The translations under genes and the position numbers were made by a program. Shown here one piece after another: positions 40,501 to 49,706 of a stretch of 64,000 nt of DNA; positions within the stretch are counted from its first letter, which is position 1; the number at the start of each line of letters is the position of its first letter. The stretch spans positions 806,001-870,000 of the forward strand of contig OZ220464.1 in assembly GCA_965115825.1 (NCBI GenBank), given 5' to 3'. Below the pieces are notes generated by a model. That model had not been told where the DNA came from and did no database searches. It worked only from the letters and a program-made list of their open reading frames with translations. Origin of the DNA: Bin87 sp965115825. Lineage in GTDB: Bacteria > Chloroflexota > Dehalococcoidia > Lucifugimonadales > UBA3495.

Positions 40501-42105
40501 ATGACGCGCCGCAGTTTCTGGGCTTGGGGCAACACAGACCGGGAGCCGACGCAGGCGGATTATGAAGCGATGGGTCGGCGCATTTATGAGCGGTATGGCG
40601 TTTCGGCAGCCAGGCCCACGCCGCCGACTGGTGCCGACCTGAACCTGCGCCGGCCGCGCATCCTACCCCATCCGCTGGTCGCCGAGTTCTGTACGACGGA
40701 CAATCATGACCGGGCGGCGCACAACTACGGGCGGAGTTTTCGAGACCGCATCCGGGGTTTCAGCTGCGACTTTCCAAATCCTCCCGACGTTATCGCTTAT
40801 CCGCGCAGCGAGGCGGAGCTGACAACGGTTCTTGATTGGTGCTCCGGTTCCAGAATAGTCGCTATTCCGTATGGCGGCGGGAGCACGGTGGTGGCCGGAG
40901 TGGAGCCGCCGGAAGCCGACGCGGTGGTTACCATAGACCTGACCAAGCTGGACCAGGTTTTGGAAGTTGATGATACGTCCCGGGCCGCGCGCATTCAGGG
41001 AGGGGTTCTGGGCCCGGCTTTGGAAGCGCAGCTGCGGCCCCACGGGTACACGCTGCGCCACTTTCCGCAGAGTTTTGAGTTTTCTTCGTTGGGCGGCTGG
41101 ATTGCCACCCGCAGCGGTGGGCACTACGCCACCAATCACACGCACATAGACGATTTTGTGGAGTCGGTGCGGATGGTTACGCCGTCAGGGGTGTGGGAAT
41201 CGCGGCGACTGCCGGGGAGTGGAGCCGGGCCTTCGCCGGACAGGGTAGTGATTGGGAGCGAGGGTATTTTGGGCGTTATCACCGAGGCGTGGATGAGGGT
41301 ACAGGCGCGGCCCAGATTCCGGGCGTCGGCGGGGGTGGTTTTTGACGGGACGGCCGGGGCGTCGGAGGGGGCGCGCCTGATTGCGCAAGCTAAGCAGTGG
41401 CCGGCCAACCTGAGGATGCTTGATCCGGCGGAAGCGGAAGACTTCGCAGGGCTGGACGGCAAGCAGGCGCTGCTGATAATCGGGTTTGAGTCGGCCGAAG
41501 TTCCGCAGGGGGAGAATATCCGGCAGGCGGTGGCAATTGCCCGGGACGCGGGAGGTTTCATTGAGGAGGAAGCCATCATGGTGGCTGACGCCGCCGAGAG
41601 TTCAGGGGCGTCCGCCGGGCGTCAGGGGGCGGTGGGCAGCTGGCGCAGCTCTTTTATCAACGCGCCATACGAACGCAACGCTACGATAGGTTTCGGCATT
41701 GTGGCGGAGACGCTGGAGACGTCCATCACCTGGGAACGCTGGCCGGCGATGGATGAAATGGTGCGCTCAGCGTTGCTGGACGCGCTGCAACACACCTGTG
41801 GCGGCGGGCGCGTATCCTGCCGTTTTACGCACGTTTATCCGGACGGGCCGGCGCCGTACTACACTTTTGAGGGTCTGGGGAAAGTGGGCGGCGAGCTGGA
41901 AGCCCATGCCGCAATCAAGCAGGCGGCGTCGGAGGCGGTGATGGCGGCGGGCGGCACCATCACACACCATCATGCCGTGGGGCGAGCGCATCGACCCTGG
42001 TACGACAAACAACGACCGGAGCCGTTCGCCGAAGCGCTGCGCGCGGTGAAGCGCACTCTTGACCCCAACGGCATTTTGAACCCGGGCGTTTTGATTGATC
42101 CCTAA
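40501..42105 (+). CDS. FAD-linked oxidase, alkylglycerone-phosphate synthase-like
   Basis: The 534-residue flavoprotein has the VAO/PCMH FAD-binding domain: PPDVIAYPRSEAELTTVLDWC, then the pyrophosphate loop IVAIPYGGGSTVVAGVE, and FSSLGGWIATRSGGHYATNHTHIDD. The C-terminal cap domain ends with THHHAVGRAHRPWY, similar to the catalytic His-rich motif of alkyldihydroxyacetone-phosphate synthase, and LDPNGILNPGVL. AGPS makes ether lipid precursors, but related oxidases act on other 2-hydroxy acids. ATG 40501 has AGGAAGG upstream; the frame also runs back into the tRNA, which is excluded. It may share a read-through transcript with tRNA-Pro. Confidence 0.85.
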   Translation: MTRRSFWAWGNTDREPTQADYEAMGRRIYERYGVSAARPTPPTGADLNLRRPRILPHPLVAEFCTTDNHDRAAHNYGRSFRDRIRGFSCDFPNPPDVIAYPRSEAELTTVLDWCSGSRIVAIPYGGGSTVVAGVEPPEADAVVTIDLTKLDQVLEVDDTSRAARIQGGVLGPALEAQLRPHGYTLRHFPQSFEFSSLGGWIATRSGGHYATNHTHIDDFVESVRMVTPSGVWESRRLPGSGAGPSPDRVVIGSEGILGVITEAWMRVQARPRFRASAGVVFDGTAGASEGARLIAQAKQWPANLRMLDPAEAEDFAGLDGKQALLIIGFESAEVPQGENIRQAVAIARDAGGFIEEEAIMVADAAESSGASAGRQGAVGSWRSSFINAPYERNATIGFGIVAETLETSITWERWPAMDEMVRSALLDALQHTCGGGRVSCRFTHVYPDGPAPYYTFEGLGKVGGELEAHAAIKQAASEAVMAAGGTITHHHAVGRAHRPWYDKQRPEPFAEALRAVKRTLDPNGILNPGVLIDP

Positions 42106-42121
42106 CGGCTTTCACCTTGAA

Positions 42122-43165
42122 TCAGGTCAGACGGGGCAGCACTTTTTGGTTGAAGAGGCGGAGGGATTCGGTTTGCAGTTCGTCGGACATGAGGTTGCCG
42201 AAGTTGACTTCGTAGATTAGCTGGTCGATGCCCAGGGTTTCTTCCAGTTGAGCTAGCCGTTCGGCGACGTAGCCGGGAGTGCCATAGACTACTTTGTCGC
42301 GCAGCCAGTCGTTGTATTCCATGCCCAGGATGCGACGGCTCTGCTCGCCCCAATCGCCGGTGGTGCCCTCGCGACCGGCGTAGGAACCGACGCGCTCACC
42401 CAGCCGGGTTACGGAGTGCATGGCAGACTCCATGGGGTTACGGTAGGCGAGTTCGGCGTCTTCGTTGACGTAGATGGGCACGCGGAGGCCCAACTTGCCG
42501 CTGCCGGAGTGTCCGGCTTTTTGCCAGGCAGCGCGGTATTGCGATATAGGGCCAGCCAGTTCGTCCAGGGTAAAAACGCGGGACGGGTTCACAATCAGCG
42601 GGAAGCCCATGGCGCCAATTACGGGGAAACTCTCCGCCGAGGTTACGCCAACCGTGATAGGCGGATGGGGCTGCTGGTAAGGTCGGGGCGTTACGGTGAG
42701 GTCTTCGCACGAATAGTGTTCGCCGCGGAAGGAGAAAGTCTCCTGCGTCCAAGCGGCGACGATGATATTCAGAAATTCGTCGAACCGGCTGCGGCTTTCC
42801 GCGAAGGTTACATTGAAGCCTTCGTGGACGTTGGGGAAGGTGCCGCGCCCGACGCCGAGCTCGGCGCGGCCGTCGCTGATGTGGTCGAGGGTTGCCATCT
42901 CCTCGGCGACGCGGATGGGATGGCCGAGGGGGAGGCAATAGACGGCGGTGCCGATGCGCATGACGCTGGTTTTGGCGGCGATTGCGGTGGCAATCATTAC
43001 GGGAGACGACAGCACGCGCTCCATATTAAAGTGATACTCGGCCAGCCAGACGGAGGCGACGCCGAGGTCTTCGGCTTCCTGCACCAGCCGGAAGGACTGG
43101 GCAAAAGCGTCGTGATGGTCGCCGTCAATGGGACGGGGGAATTCAAGGAACAATCCGAACTCCAT
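42122..43165 (-). CDS. LLM-class flavin-dependent oxidoreductase (luciferase-like)
   Basis: The 347-residue protein starts MEFGLFLEFPRP and shows the bacterial luciferase-like pattern: EDLGVASVWLAEYHF, RIGTAVYCLPLGHPIRVAEEMATLDHISDGRAELGVGRGTFP, DEFLNIIVAAW, and a C-terminal YGTPGYVAERLAQLEE with a substrate-gate region. It probably uses reduced FMN and oxygen to oxidise an unknown substrate. The ATG at 43165 has GGAGG upstream; an extension to 43246 is not family sequence. It converges on the FAD oxidase with a 16-base gap, and may work on related compounds, though this is only positional. Confidence 0.88.
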   Translation of the reverse strand: MEFGLFLEFPRPIDGDHHDAFAQSFRLVQEAEDLGVASVWLAEYHFNMERVLSSPVMIATAIAAKTSVMRIGTAVYCLPLGHPIRVAEEMATLDHISDGRAELGVGRGTFPNVHEGFNVTFAESRSRFDEFLNIIVAAWTQETFSFRGEHYSCEDLTVTPRPYQQPHPPITVGVTSAESFPVIGAMGFPLIVNPSRVFTLDELAGPISQYRAAWQKAGHSGSGKLGLRVPIYVNEDAELAYRNPMESAMHSVTRLGERVGSYAGREGTTGDWGEQSRRILGMEYNDWLRDKVVYGTPGYVAERLAQLEETLGIDQLIYEVNFGNLMSDELQTESLRLFNQKVLPRLT

Positions 43166-43245
43166 GCTGGGCCTCCTCCGGTTATGGATACCTCGCAAGA
43201 GCAGGATAGCATGGTGGCGTGCGGTTATAAAAGGGGATGGTGTCA

Positions 43246-43503
43246 TGTTTGTCAGAATCCGGATTTACGGGATTTTGGGATTTACAGGATAGGGGTTGCG
43301 CTGTGGGGGGGATTGCAGCTGCGTATCAGGTAGGGGGTGGCGTTCTTTTGGTGGGGTATCCGGGAAGGGTATCGTGTTTGTCAGAATCCGGATTTACGGG
43401 ATTTTGGGATTTACAGGATTGGGGGTTGCGCTGGTGATGGGTTGAGGCGGCGTATCAGGTAGCGGGTGGCGTTTCTTGCGGCGGGGTGATGGTTAAACTC
43501 CGC
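43246..43503 (+). repeat. Two tandem 129-bp intergenic repeat units
   Basis: Units 43246-43374 and 43375-43503 align without gaps over at least the first 100 bases. Both carry TGTTTGTCAGAATCCGGATT, then GGGATTTTGGGATTTACAGG, and end with GCGTATCAGGTAG plus GGGTGGCGTT. A diverged third copy is at 28747 and a distant relative on the minus strand near 59575-59625. These elements encode no credible protein. They belong to the widespread class of bacterial 'GGATTTACAGGAT' intergenic repeats. Confidence 0.8.
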
Positions 43504-43555
43504 GAAAATTGGGCGGAAGCGGGCAGTTGCGGCAGCACACCGGCATTGCCAAGTA

Positions 43556-43564
43556 TGTTATAAT
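43556..43564 (+). promoter_or_regulatory. Extended -10 promoter of secreted protein B
   Basis: TGTTATAAT is identical to the element before paralogue A, within a shared block that includes GCCAAGTATGTTATAAT. The tandem repeats begin five bases downstream. Confidence 0.7.
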
Positions 43565-43568
43565 CTAG

Positions 43569-43655
43569 ACAGACAGCGCGCGCCACAGACAGCGCGCGCC
43601 ACAGACAGCGCGCGCCACAGACAGCGCGCGCCACAGACAGCGCGCGCCACAGACA
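43569..43655 (+). repeat. 16-bp tandem repeats in leader B (5.4 copies)
   Basis: ACAGACAGCGCGCGCC occurs five times exactly plus a partial unit, against three plus a partial in leader A. The units are identical to each other and to those of leader A. Confidence 0.85.
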
Positions 43656-43876
43656 AGGAAGGAGGCGCGCGTTTGAAGCATCTGTCCAGCTGACGGAACC
43701 CAGCGCCGGCCGGCTCGGTTTGAGCCGATGCCGGCTTGTTGCGTTTCCGTCCGGTAAGCCCTCCGCCGTTCCACTCCGATACCAGCAAAGCGGGCGTTGG
43801 AGTGGGTGAACGATGGTGGTGAGGGCCATTGAACCGACAACCCTTGAACGAAAATCCCGCAAGGAGATTCTGTCAA
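43656..43876 (+). promoter_or_regulatory. Conserved structured 5' leader of secreted protein B
   Basis: It has the same elements as leader A: AAGGAAGGAGG, GGCGCGCG complementary to the repeats, a six-codon TTG-started frame MKHLSS, and the nested hairpin at 43692-43751 (GACGGAA/TTCCGTC around GCCGGC and CGGCTC stems). CCTTG (43842-43846) facing CAAGG (43860-43864) covers the Shine-Dalgarno. A stretch between these (43770-43830) differs from A, but contains its own stem CACTCC/GGAGTG. Conservation of only the structured parts supports an RNA role; no ligand is known. Confidence 0.5.
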
Positions 43877-46800
43877 ATGAAACCCAAACTGCAAAAACTC
43901 AAGCGGTCAGCGCCCTTGGCCATAACGGCCCTCGCCGTCGTCGGCGCCCTGGCCATCTTTGGCCTGGTCCTACCTGACCCCGGCCCGGCCAGCGCCCAAG
44001 GCGGCGCCTGCGCCGATGGCGGAACCGGCTTCCAAACCACCCCTACTACTGCGCCGGCTGCCCCCACGCTCACGGCCAAAAACACGGCCCTGGCCGTCAT
44101 GCTACCCGCCGCAGCGGACGGCGAGGGTGGCGGGGCTGCCACCAACGGCAGCCCCGAATACACCGGCTTTGACATTCAATACCGGCAGGGCACCTCCGGC
44201 GCCTTCACAGCTTTTACCGGCGAGATTACGGTCAACCCGCGCAACCTCTCCGGCGCGGCGCAGATTACCGGCCTCACCAACGGCTCCGCCTACGAAGTGC
44301 AGGTGCGCGTAACCTGCGCCGATACTTTCGGCCCCTGGAGTACTTCCGCAACGGGAACCCCGGCGGCAACCGTGCCCGGCCCAGTCCGGAATCTCGTGGC
44401 GAAGCAACTGTGGTGGCTAAGCGCCGCGGATAATCAAGCGCGCGGGGTAACCAACCATCCAACTAGCCCCCGAGCCACTGGCAACTGGGAAGCAGCTTAC
44501 CTCCGGGTGGATTGGGATATGCCGACGGATAACGGGGGCAGCCCCGTTACCTCCTATAACATTAAGAGCTACAAAGGCGGAAAGGAAGCTGCCATCAGCG
44601 GCTCCCCGACCAGCGTTCCCGGCCTAAGCGTAGCCGCTCGGATAAACAGGTCGCATCCGAATTATCCGGATGAGTTCTCAGGCTTTGGATTCGACAGTGG
44701 GGATTTCGATGGAGATGGCGACCACAACCTTTGGTGGAAGTTCGAGATAGCGGCCAACACCGCTGTCGGCACCGGCCCATTTACGGCGGCGACCATCCGG
44801 ATCGACAAAGGCGCGACGCAGGACTTTAACTCCATCGTATTCCCCGGCACGATTGCGTCGGACAGCACCACGTCCGGAGGCGCGCCCAAGCTCACGGTCA
44901 AACTGACCAGCCTGCGCACTGGTGTGTCGGCAGGATCGCGCGTCGTCCTGTTCCTGGAAGACGACTTCCAGGTTCCCGATGCCATCCCGGCCAGCTCAAT
45001 CTATTTCGTCGCCAACTCCCCGGCCAGCGTGGCCACGGGCAACGGAGCGCCGGTGTACGCCACCGAAGCCCCTGAGATTGACACCGACGACTACTTTGAC
45101 GACGACAAAGATGACATCAGCATTACCGTCCGCATCCCCGATATGTGCACCGGAGATTCGGACGAATGCGAAGGCTCCAATGGGCTTGACCAGGGCCAGG
45201 ACCTGACCATGGTGATCCTGGGCAGTTCGGGCATCAAGAACCCATCCGAAGCGGGGACGCACACCGTCGCCTTTGACGTGCTCCTCTTTGACAACGCGCT
45301 CCCCGGGCGCATTGAGCGGCTGATAGAAAAAGGCATAGAAGTCAGCGCCAAGACCGCTACCGGCAATCGCACTATCCAGAAGCGGCAGGGCGTGTACGTC
45401 AGCACGGTGGCCAAAATCTCCCTGTCCGACACGGATGGCGAGCGTGGGGAAGAGCTGACGGTGAACGGCAGCGGCTTCAACAACGGCACCACGGCCGCTG
45501 CCTACGTGGCCCAGCGCAAAGCAGCCCGCTACGCCGTAGCCGAGTGGTGGGAAACGCTGGACTGCGACCGCATGAAGACCGAAATGGACGGCGGCCAGGA
45601 GTTCTGCTTCCACTACACCCTCAACTCCTCGGAGATGACTTACACCGTAGCCAGCAAGGACAAGGCGTCCAGCGACAAGGTCTTCGCCCGCCACCTCTGC
45701 AAGCAGGGCATCATCCCCACCGGAACCGAGGCTGGCAGCGCCACGGTAGGCAGCGACGACCGCGTAGCCATCTCCTTCGAGGTTGCCGTCCCGACCTTCA
45801 AACCCGGCAACGACAACCTCATCTGCGTGGAGGACGGCGAAGCCCGCACCTCCGGCGAGGATGTTGAAGACTACGAACTGACCCCATCCATCCGGGTGTC
45901 CCCTGAAGAGGGCCAAGCCGGCGATGAGGTAACCGTGTTCGCCCAGGACTTCCCCACTGCCGGGGCAGCCTTAGTGGAGCTGAAAGTGGGCGGCGTGGTC
46001 ATCAAAGACGGCGTACGCTCCACCAGCATCAGCTCCGACGGTTCCGCCACGGCGACGTTCAAGCTGCCGCCTCAGAAAGGCACCAAGCGCGTCGACGCCA
46101 AGTGGGGAACCAAGTCGGAAGACGCCAAAGTGACCATCCTGCCCGCCGTGCTGAACGTCAGCAAGGGTGAAGTCAATCCCAACGAGCGGATTACGCTCAC
46201 CGGAACCGGCTTCGCTACCGGAACCGGCAGCGGCATCATGGCCGAGAAAATCACCATCGGCGACGTGCCTCTGTACGTGTACGATGACTCCACGGACAGC
46301 GACGACGAAGTCGAGGTGTCCAGCGGCGGCCAGTTCGTCGCCGCCATCGCGGTGTGGCCCGCTGATGATGCCTCGTCCAACCCGACCTTGACGCCGGGCA
46401 AGCACAGCATCAAGGTCGTGGACAAGAAAGGCTACGAGGGCGAAGTGGAAATCACCATCCTAGAGCCCGCCGTCAGCTCCACGCCGGCGATAGCTGGCCC
46501 TCGGGACGTGGTAACCATCTCCGGCGAGAACTGGCCCGTGGACAACCCGGAAAACTCCATTGACGCCATCACCGTCACCGTAACCGACGGCGACCGGATG
46601 CGGCAGTACAGCGTGTACGCCGACGGCTCCGGGCGCTGGTTCATCGAGCATCAGGTGGACGGCAACGTCCCCATTCCATCCACCAGCGCGATTGAAGCCA
46701 AGTACAGCGACCTGGTTCGCCTGGGCGAGTACGAAGTGCCGGCGTCCATCATCATGGTTGACCCCGGCGAGGGTCAGCCCGGCGATGAAATCACGCTGTC

Positions 46801-47284
46801 GGTGGAGAAGATGCCGGTGCACTCCCGCGTCAGCCGGATTGAAATCGGCGGTCGCGACGTAATGCCGGCGGGAACGCCAGGCACCGACGGCTCCGGCGAG
46901 GTTACCGTAGAGGACATCGTCATCCCGGGCCTTGACCCCGGCACGTACAGCGTACTGCTGGAGGTCAACAACACCGTAGCCATCGGCAACTTGGACATCC
47001 TCCCCGAGGGCCCCATCGGAACCGGAACCCCGGTAGCCGAAGCGCTGGCTCCGCTGGGCGACAGCGTGGGCGCGGTGTTCTACTTCGACGGCGTGAGCAA
47101 GGAGTGGCTCTTCTACGACCCCCGTCCGGAGTTCGCCGGCCTGAACACCCTGGAGGAACTGGTAGCCGGCGAACCCTACTGGATCCTGGTAACCGAGGAC
47201 GTTGAAGACGTAGCCCTCGGCGGCAAGAGCCGCAGCCTGACGTGCAGCGCCGCCGGCAACTGCTGGAACCTGATGGTCTGGTAG
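43877..47284 (+). CDS. Large secreted FN3/IPT-type surface protein B
   Basis: The 1135-residue paralogue of protein A has the same order: a Sec signal peptide (MKPKLQKLKR, hydrophobic core, cleavage after ASA near residue 40), two FN3-like domains, long beta-rich modules and the conserved C-terminal ~85 residues. The modules include FYFDGVSKEWLFYDPRPEF and end CWNLMVW. Long stretches match A closely (for example YFDDDKDDISI and SGENWPVDNP), but the N-terminal FN3 loops differ. Codons end in C far more than in A, which fits the local strand composition. The start has AAGGAG ten bases upstream. Function is unknown; a surface or envelope role is inferred. It is followed by a very strong hairpin. 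Confidence 0.8.
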   Translation: MKPKLQKLKRSAPLAITALAVVGALAIFGLVLPDPGPASAQGGACADGGTGFQTTPTTAPAAPTLTAKNTALAVMLPAAADGEGGGAATNGSPEYTGFDIQYRQGTSGAFTAFTGEITVNPRNLSGAAQITGLTNGSAYEVQVRVTCADTFGPWSTSATGTPAATVPGPVRNLVAKQLWWLSAADNQARGVTNHPTSPRATGNWEAAYLRVDWDMPTDNGGSPVTSYNIKSYKGGKEAAISGSPTSVPGLSVAARINRSHPNYPDEFSGFGFDSGDFDGDGDHNLWWKFEIAANTAVGTGPFTAATIRIDKGATQDFNSIVFPGTIASDSTTSGGAPKLTVKLTSLRTGVSAGSRVVLFLEDDFQVPDAIPASSIYFVANSPASVATGNGAPVYATEAPEIDTDDYFDDDKDDISITVRIPDMCTGDSDECEGSNGLDQGQDLTMVILGSSGIKNPSEAGTHTVAFDVLLFDNALPGRIERLIEKGIEVSAKTATGNRTIQKRQGVYVSTVAKISLSDTDGERGEELTVNGSGFNNGTTAAAYVAQRKAARYAVAEWWETLDCDRMKTEMDGGQEFCFHYTLNSSEMTYTVASKDKASSDKVFARHLCKQGIIPTGTEAGSATVGSDDRVAISFEVAVPTFKPGNDNLICVEDGEARTSGEDVEDYELTPSIRVSPEEGQAGDEVTVFAQDFPTAGAALVELKVGGVVIKDGVRSTSISSDGSATATFKLPPQKGTKRVDAKWGTKSEDAKVTILPAVLNVSKGEVNPNERITLTGTGFATGTGSGIMAEKITIGDVPLYVYDDSTDSDDEVEVSSGGQFVAAIAVWPADDASSNPTLTPGKHSIKVVDKKGYEGEVEITILEPAVSSTPAIAGPRDVVTISGENWPVDNPENSIDAITVTVTDGDRMRQYSVYADGSGRWFIEHQVDGNVPIPSTSAIEAKYSDLVRLGEYEVPASIIMVDPGEGQPGDEITLSVEKMPVHSRVSRIEIGGRDVMPAGTPGTDGSGEVTVEDIVIPGLDPGTYSVLLEVNNTVAIGNLDILPEGPIGTGTPVAEALAPLGDSVGAVFYFDGVSKEWLFYDPRPEFAGLNTLEELVAGEPYWILVTEDVEDVALGGKSRSLTCSAAGNCWNLMVW

Positions 47285-47315
47285 GCGGACAAACCGCACT
47301 TACCGGATAGTCGGG

Positions 47316-47363
47316 ATAACCGCGCTCCTCTCCCTCGTTGATGAGGGAGAGGAGCGCGGTTAT
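47316..47363 (+). terminator. Very stable hairpin terminator after secreted protein B
   Basis: A perfect 21-bp stem with a six-base loop (arms start ATAACCGCGCTCC) lies 32 bases past the stop. No T-run follows, in contrast to the terminator of gene A. Confidence 0.75.
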
Positions 47364-47480
47364 AGAGTCGGCGCGGGATTTGCTGAGGCAGAGTATGGTT
47401 CCGATGGTGCCGAATAGATACGCGCGGGAGGGTTTGTCGTATGTAACGTTGGGCCTTCCGAGGCCGCTGGGTCTGCGCTT

Positions 47481-47509
47481 TTGCAATTTTAGCGTTGCGC
47501 CGGTATTAT
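47481..47509 (+). promoter_or_regulatory. ftsH promoter
   Basis: TTGCAA (47481-47486) and TATTAT (47504-47509) are separated by 17 bases, about 70 bases before the ftsH ATG. Confidence 0.55.
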
Positions 47510-47581
47510 GGTAATCTAGTTCCCGGCCGGCCCGCAGGACAGCGGTCAACGCAGCCGAAACACCCACAGCGCAGAGGAGCC

Positions 47582-49576
47582 ATGACCAACAATCGCTGGG
47601 TTCGCAACAGCCTGATTTACCTGCTGATTATCATCGGAGTCATCGTCATCTTCTATACGCTGATTCCCAGCTTCGGGAGCAGTGAGCAGATGTCCCTGAA
47701 GCAGGTTCTTGACCAGTCCCGGAGCGGGCAAATCAAGCAGATTATCGTGGACGGTGAGAAGCTGACCGTTATCCCGCAGACCGGGGCCGGCGGTGAGATA
47801 GTGAAGTACACCAGCCGGATTGGGAGAAACACCGATCTGATTCAGCTGCTGTCGGACCACGACGCGCTGTCGGGCCCATCAGCGCCGGACGTGGAATATA
47901 AAGGCTCCAGCGGATTCGGCAGCGTGTTCGGTATCCTGCTGAACTTCCTGCCGCTGATTTTCTTTGGCGGGCTGATTCTGCTGATGATGCGACAGGCTCA
48001 GGGTTCCAACAACCAGACCATGAGCTTCGGCCGCAGCCGGGCCCGGATGATGCCGTTCAACCGCCCGTCGGTGACGTTCAACGATGTGGCCGGCGTGGAC
48101 GAGGCCAAAGCCGAGCTTGAGGAGGTGGTTGACTTCCTGAAGTACCCGGAGCGGTTCTTGCAGTTGGGAGCGCGTATTCCCAAAGGCGTGCTGCTGGTAG
48201 GGCCGCCGGGGACGGGAAAGACGCTGCTGGCCCGGGCCGTGGCCGGAGAGGCCGGCGTGCCTTTCTTCCATATTTCCGGCAGTGAGTTTGTAGAGATGTT
48301 CGTGGGCGTGGGCGCGGCTAGGGTGCGCGACCTGTTTGAGCAGGCCAAGCGCAACGCTCCGTGCATCATGTTCGTTGACGAAATCGACGCCGTAGGACGA
48401 CATCGCGGCGCCGGACTGGGCGGCGGCCACGACGAACGCGAGCAGACGCTGAACCAGATTCTGGTGGAGATGGACGGCTTCGAGACCAACACCAACATCA
48501 TCGTCATTGCCGCCACGAACCGGCCGGATATTCTGGATCCTGCACTGCTGCGTCCGGGACGGTTTGACCGGCGGGTCACCCTGGACTTGCCCGACGTTAC
48601 CGGGCGCGCGGCGATACTAGAAGTTCATGTTGCCGGCAAGCCGCTGGCTAAGGAAATCAAGGTTGACGTGCTAGCTCGTGAGACGCCGGGCTTCAGCGGC
48701 GCCGACCTGTCCAACCTGGTCAACGAGGCGGCGCTGCTGGCGGCCCGTAAGAACCAGTCCAGCATCTTTATGCAGGACTTTGAGGAAGCCATTGAGCGGG
48801 TCATCGCCGGGCCGGAGCGCAAGAGCCGGGTCATCAACCAGCGTGAGAAAGAGATGACCGCCTATCACGAAGCCGGGCATGCGCTGGTTGCCTGGCATCT
48901 GCCCCACGCCGACCAGGTGCATAAAATCAGCATCGTGTCGCGGGGCAACATGGGGGGCCACACTACCTTGCTGCCGGAGGAAGACCGCTACCTTTGGACC
49001 AAGAATCAGTTTCAGGACATGCTGGCCGTGATGATGGGAGGGCGCGTTGCCGAGGAACTGATTTTTGATGAGGTTACCACCGGCGCCAGCAACGACATCG
49101 AACGCGCCACGAAAACCGCCCTAGGCATGGTGAAGCGCTATGGAATGTCGCCCAACTTGGGGCCGCGGACTTTTGGTAAGCGCGAGGAGCTGGTTTTCCT
49201 GGGGCGGGAGCTGAACGAGGAACGCGACTACGGCGACAAGATTGCGGAAGAGATTGACGTTGAAGTCCGCCACCTTATCCACAGTGCATATCGGCAGGCG
49301 CAGGAAGTGCTGATTGACTACAAGCCCAAGCTGGTGCAGGTTGCCGAGTATCTGATTGAGCATGAAGCGATATCCGGCGATGCTTTGACCCAGCTGTTCA
49401 ACGACGACCTGCCCGGACAGGAGCCGGAACCGGCAATGCCTTCGCCGACGCCGCAATCGCCCTACGCTCCGCCGGCGCCGCCAGCCAGCCAGGGAGATCC
49501 TCTGCCCAATCCGGCGCCCTCGTTCGCCAGCACGAGCGAGGGAACTCCGATTGGAGGCGGTTCGGCAGGCGACTGA
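47582..49576 (+). CDS. ftsH: ATP-dependent zinc metalloprotease FtsH
   Basis: FtsH is a hexameric membrane AAA+ protease that degrades misassembled membrane proteins and regulators. The 664 residues have two membrane spans (about 10-29 and 117-138) around a small external domain. The AAA module carries Walker A GPPGTGKT, Walker B CIMFVDEID and the pore FVEMFVGVGA, and the second region of homology ends in RPGRFDR. The zinc site is HEAGH. The C-terminus is unusually long and Pro/Ser-rich (PSPTPQSPYAPPAPPASQ). GAGGAG precedes the ATG. hflK and hflC, its modulators, follow after one divergent gene. Confidence 0.97.
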   Translation: MTNNRWVRNSLIYLLIIIGVIVIFYTLIPSFGSSEQMSLKQVLDQSRSGQIKQIIVDGEKLTVIPQTGAGGEIVKYTSRIGRNTDLIQLLSDHDALSGPSAPDVEYKGSSGFGSVFGILLNFLPLIFFGGLILLMMRQAQGSNNQTMSFGRSRARMMPFNRPSVTFNDVAGVDEAKAELEEVVDFLKYPERFLQLGARIPKGVLLVGPPGTGKTLLARAVAGEAGVPFFHISGSEFVEMFVGVGAARVRDLFEQAKRNAPCIMFVDEIDAVGRHRGAGLGGGHDEREQTLNQILVEMDGFETNTNIIVIAATNRPDILDPALLRPGRFDRRVTLDLPDVTGRAAILEVHVAGKPLAKEIKVDVLARETPGFSGADLSNLVNEAALLAARKNQSSIFMQDFEEAIERVIAGPERKSRVINQREKEMTAYHEAGHALVAWHLPHADQVHKISIVSRGNMGGHTTLLPEEDRYLWTKNQFQDMLAVMMGGRVAEELIFDEVTTGASNDIERATKTALGMVKRYGMSPNLGPRTFGKREELVFLGRELNEERDYGDKIAEEIDVEVRHLIHSAYRQAQEVLIDYKPKLVQVAEYLIEHEAISGDALTQLFNDDLPGQEPEPAMPSPTPQSPYAPPAPPASQGDPLPNPAPSFASTSEGTPIGGGSAGD

Positions 49577-49596
49577 CCACTATCGGCCTTTACGGA

Positions 49597-49636
49597 AAGC
49601 TGTGGGGGCGGGTTTTGACGCCCGCCCCCACAGCTT
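49597..49636 (+). terminator. Hairpin terminator after ftsH
   Basis: A 16-bp perfect stem (AAGCTGTGGGGGCGGG and complement) encloses an eight-base loop, 21 bases past the ftsH stop. It probably also serves the convergent small gene. Confidence 0.8.
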
Positions 49637-49706
49637 GAACGGTCATTCCGGAAAAAGCTGGTGGATAGGAGGTCGCTCAGGACTGGGAGCGGAGCCTGCC
49701 GGGGGA

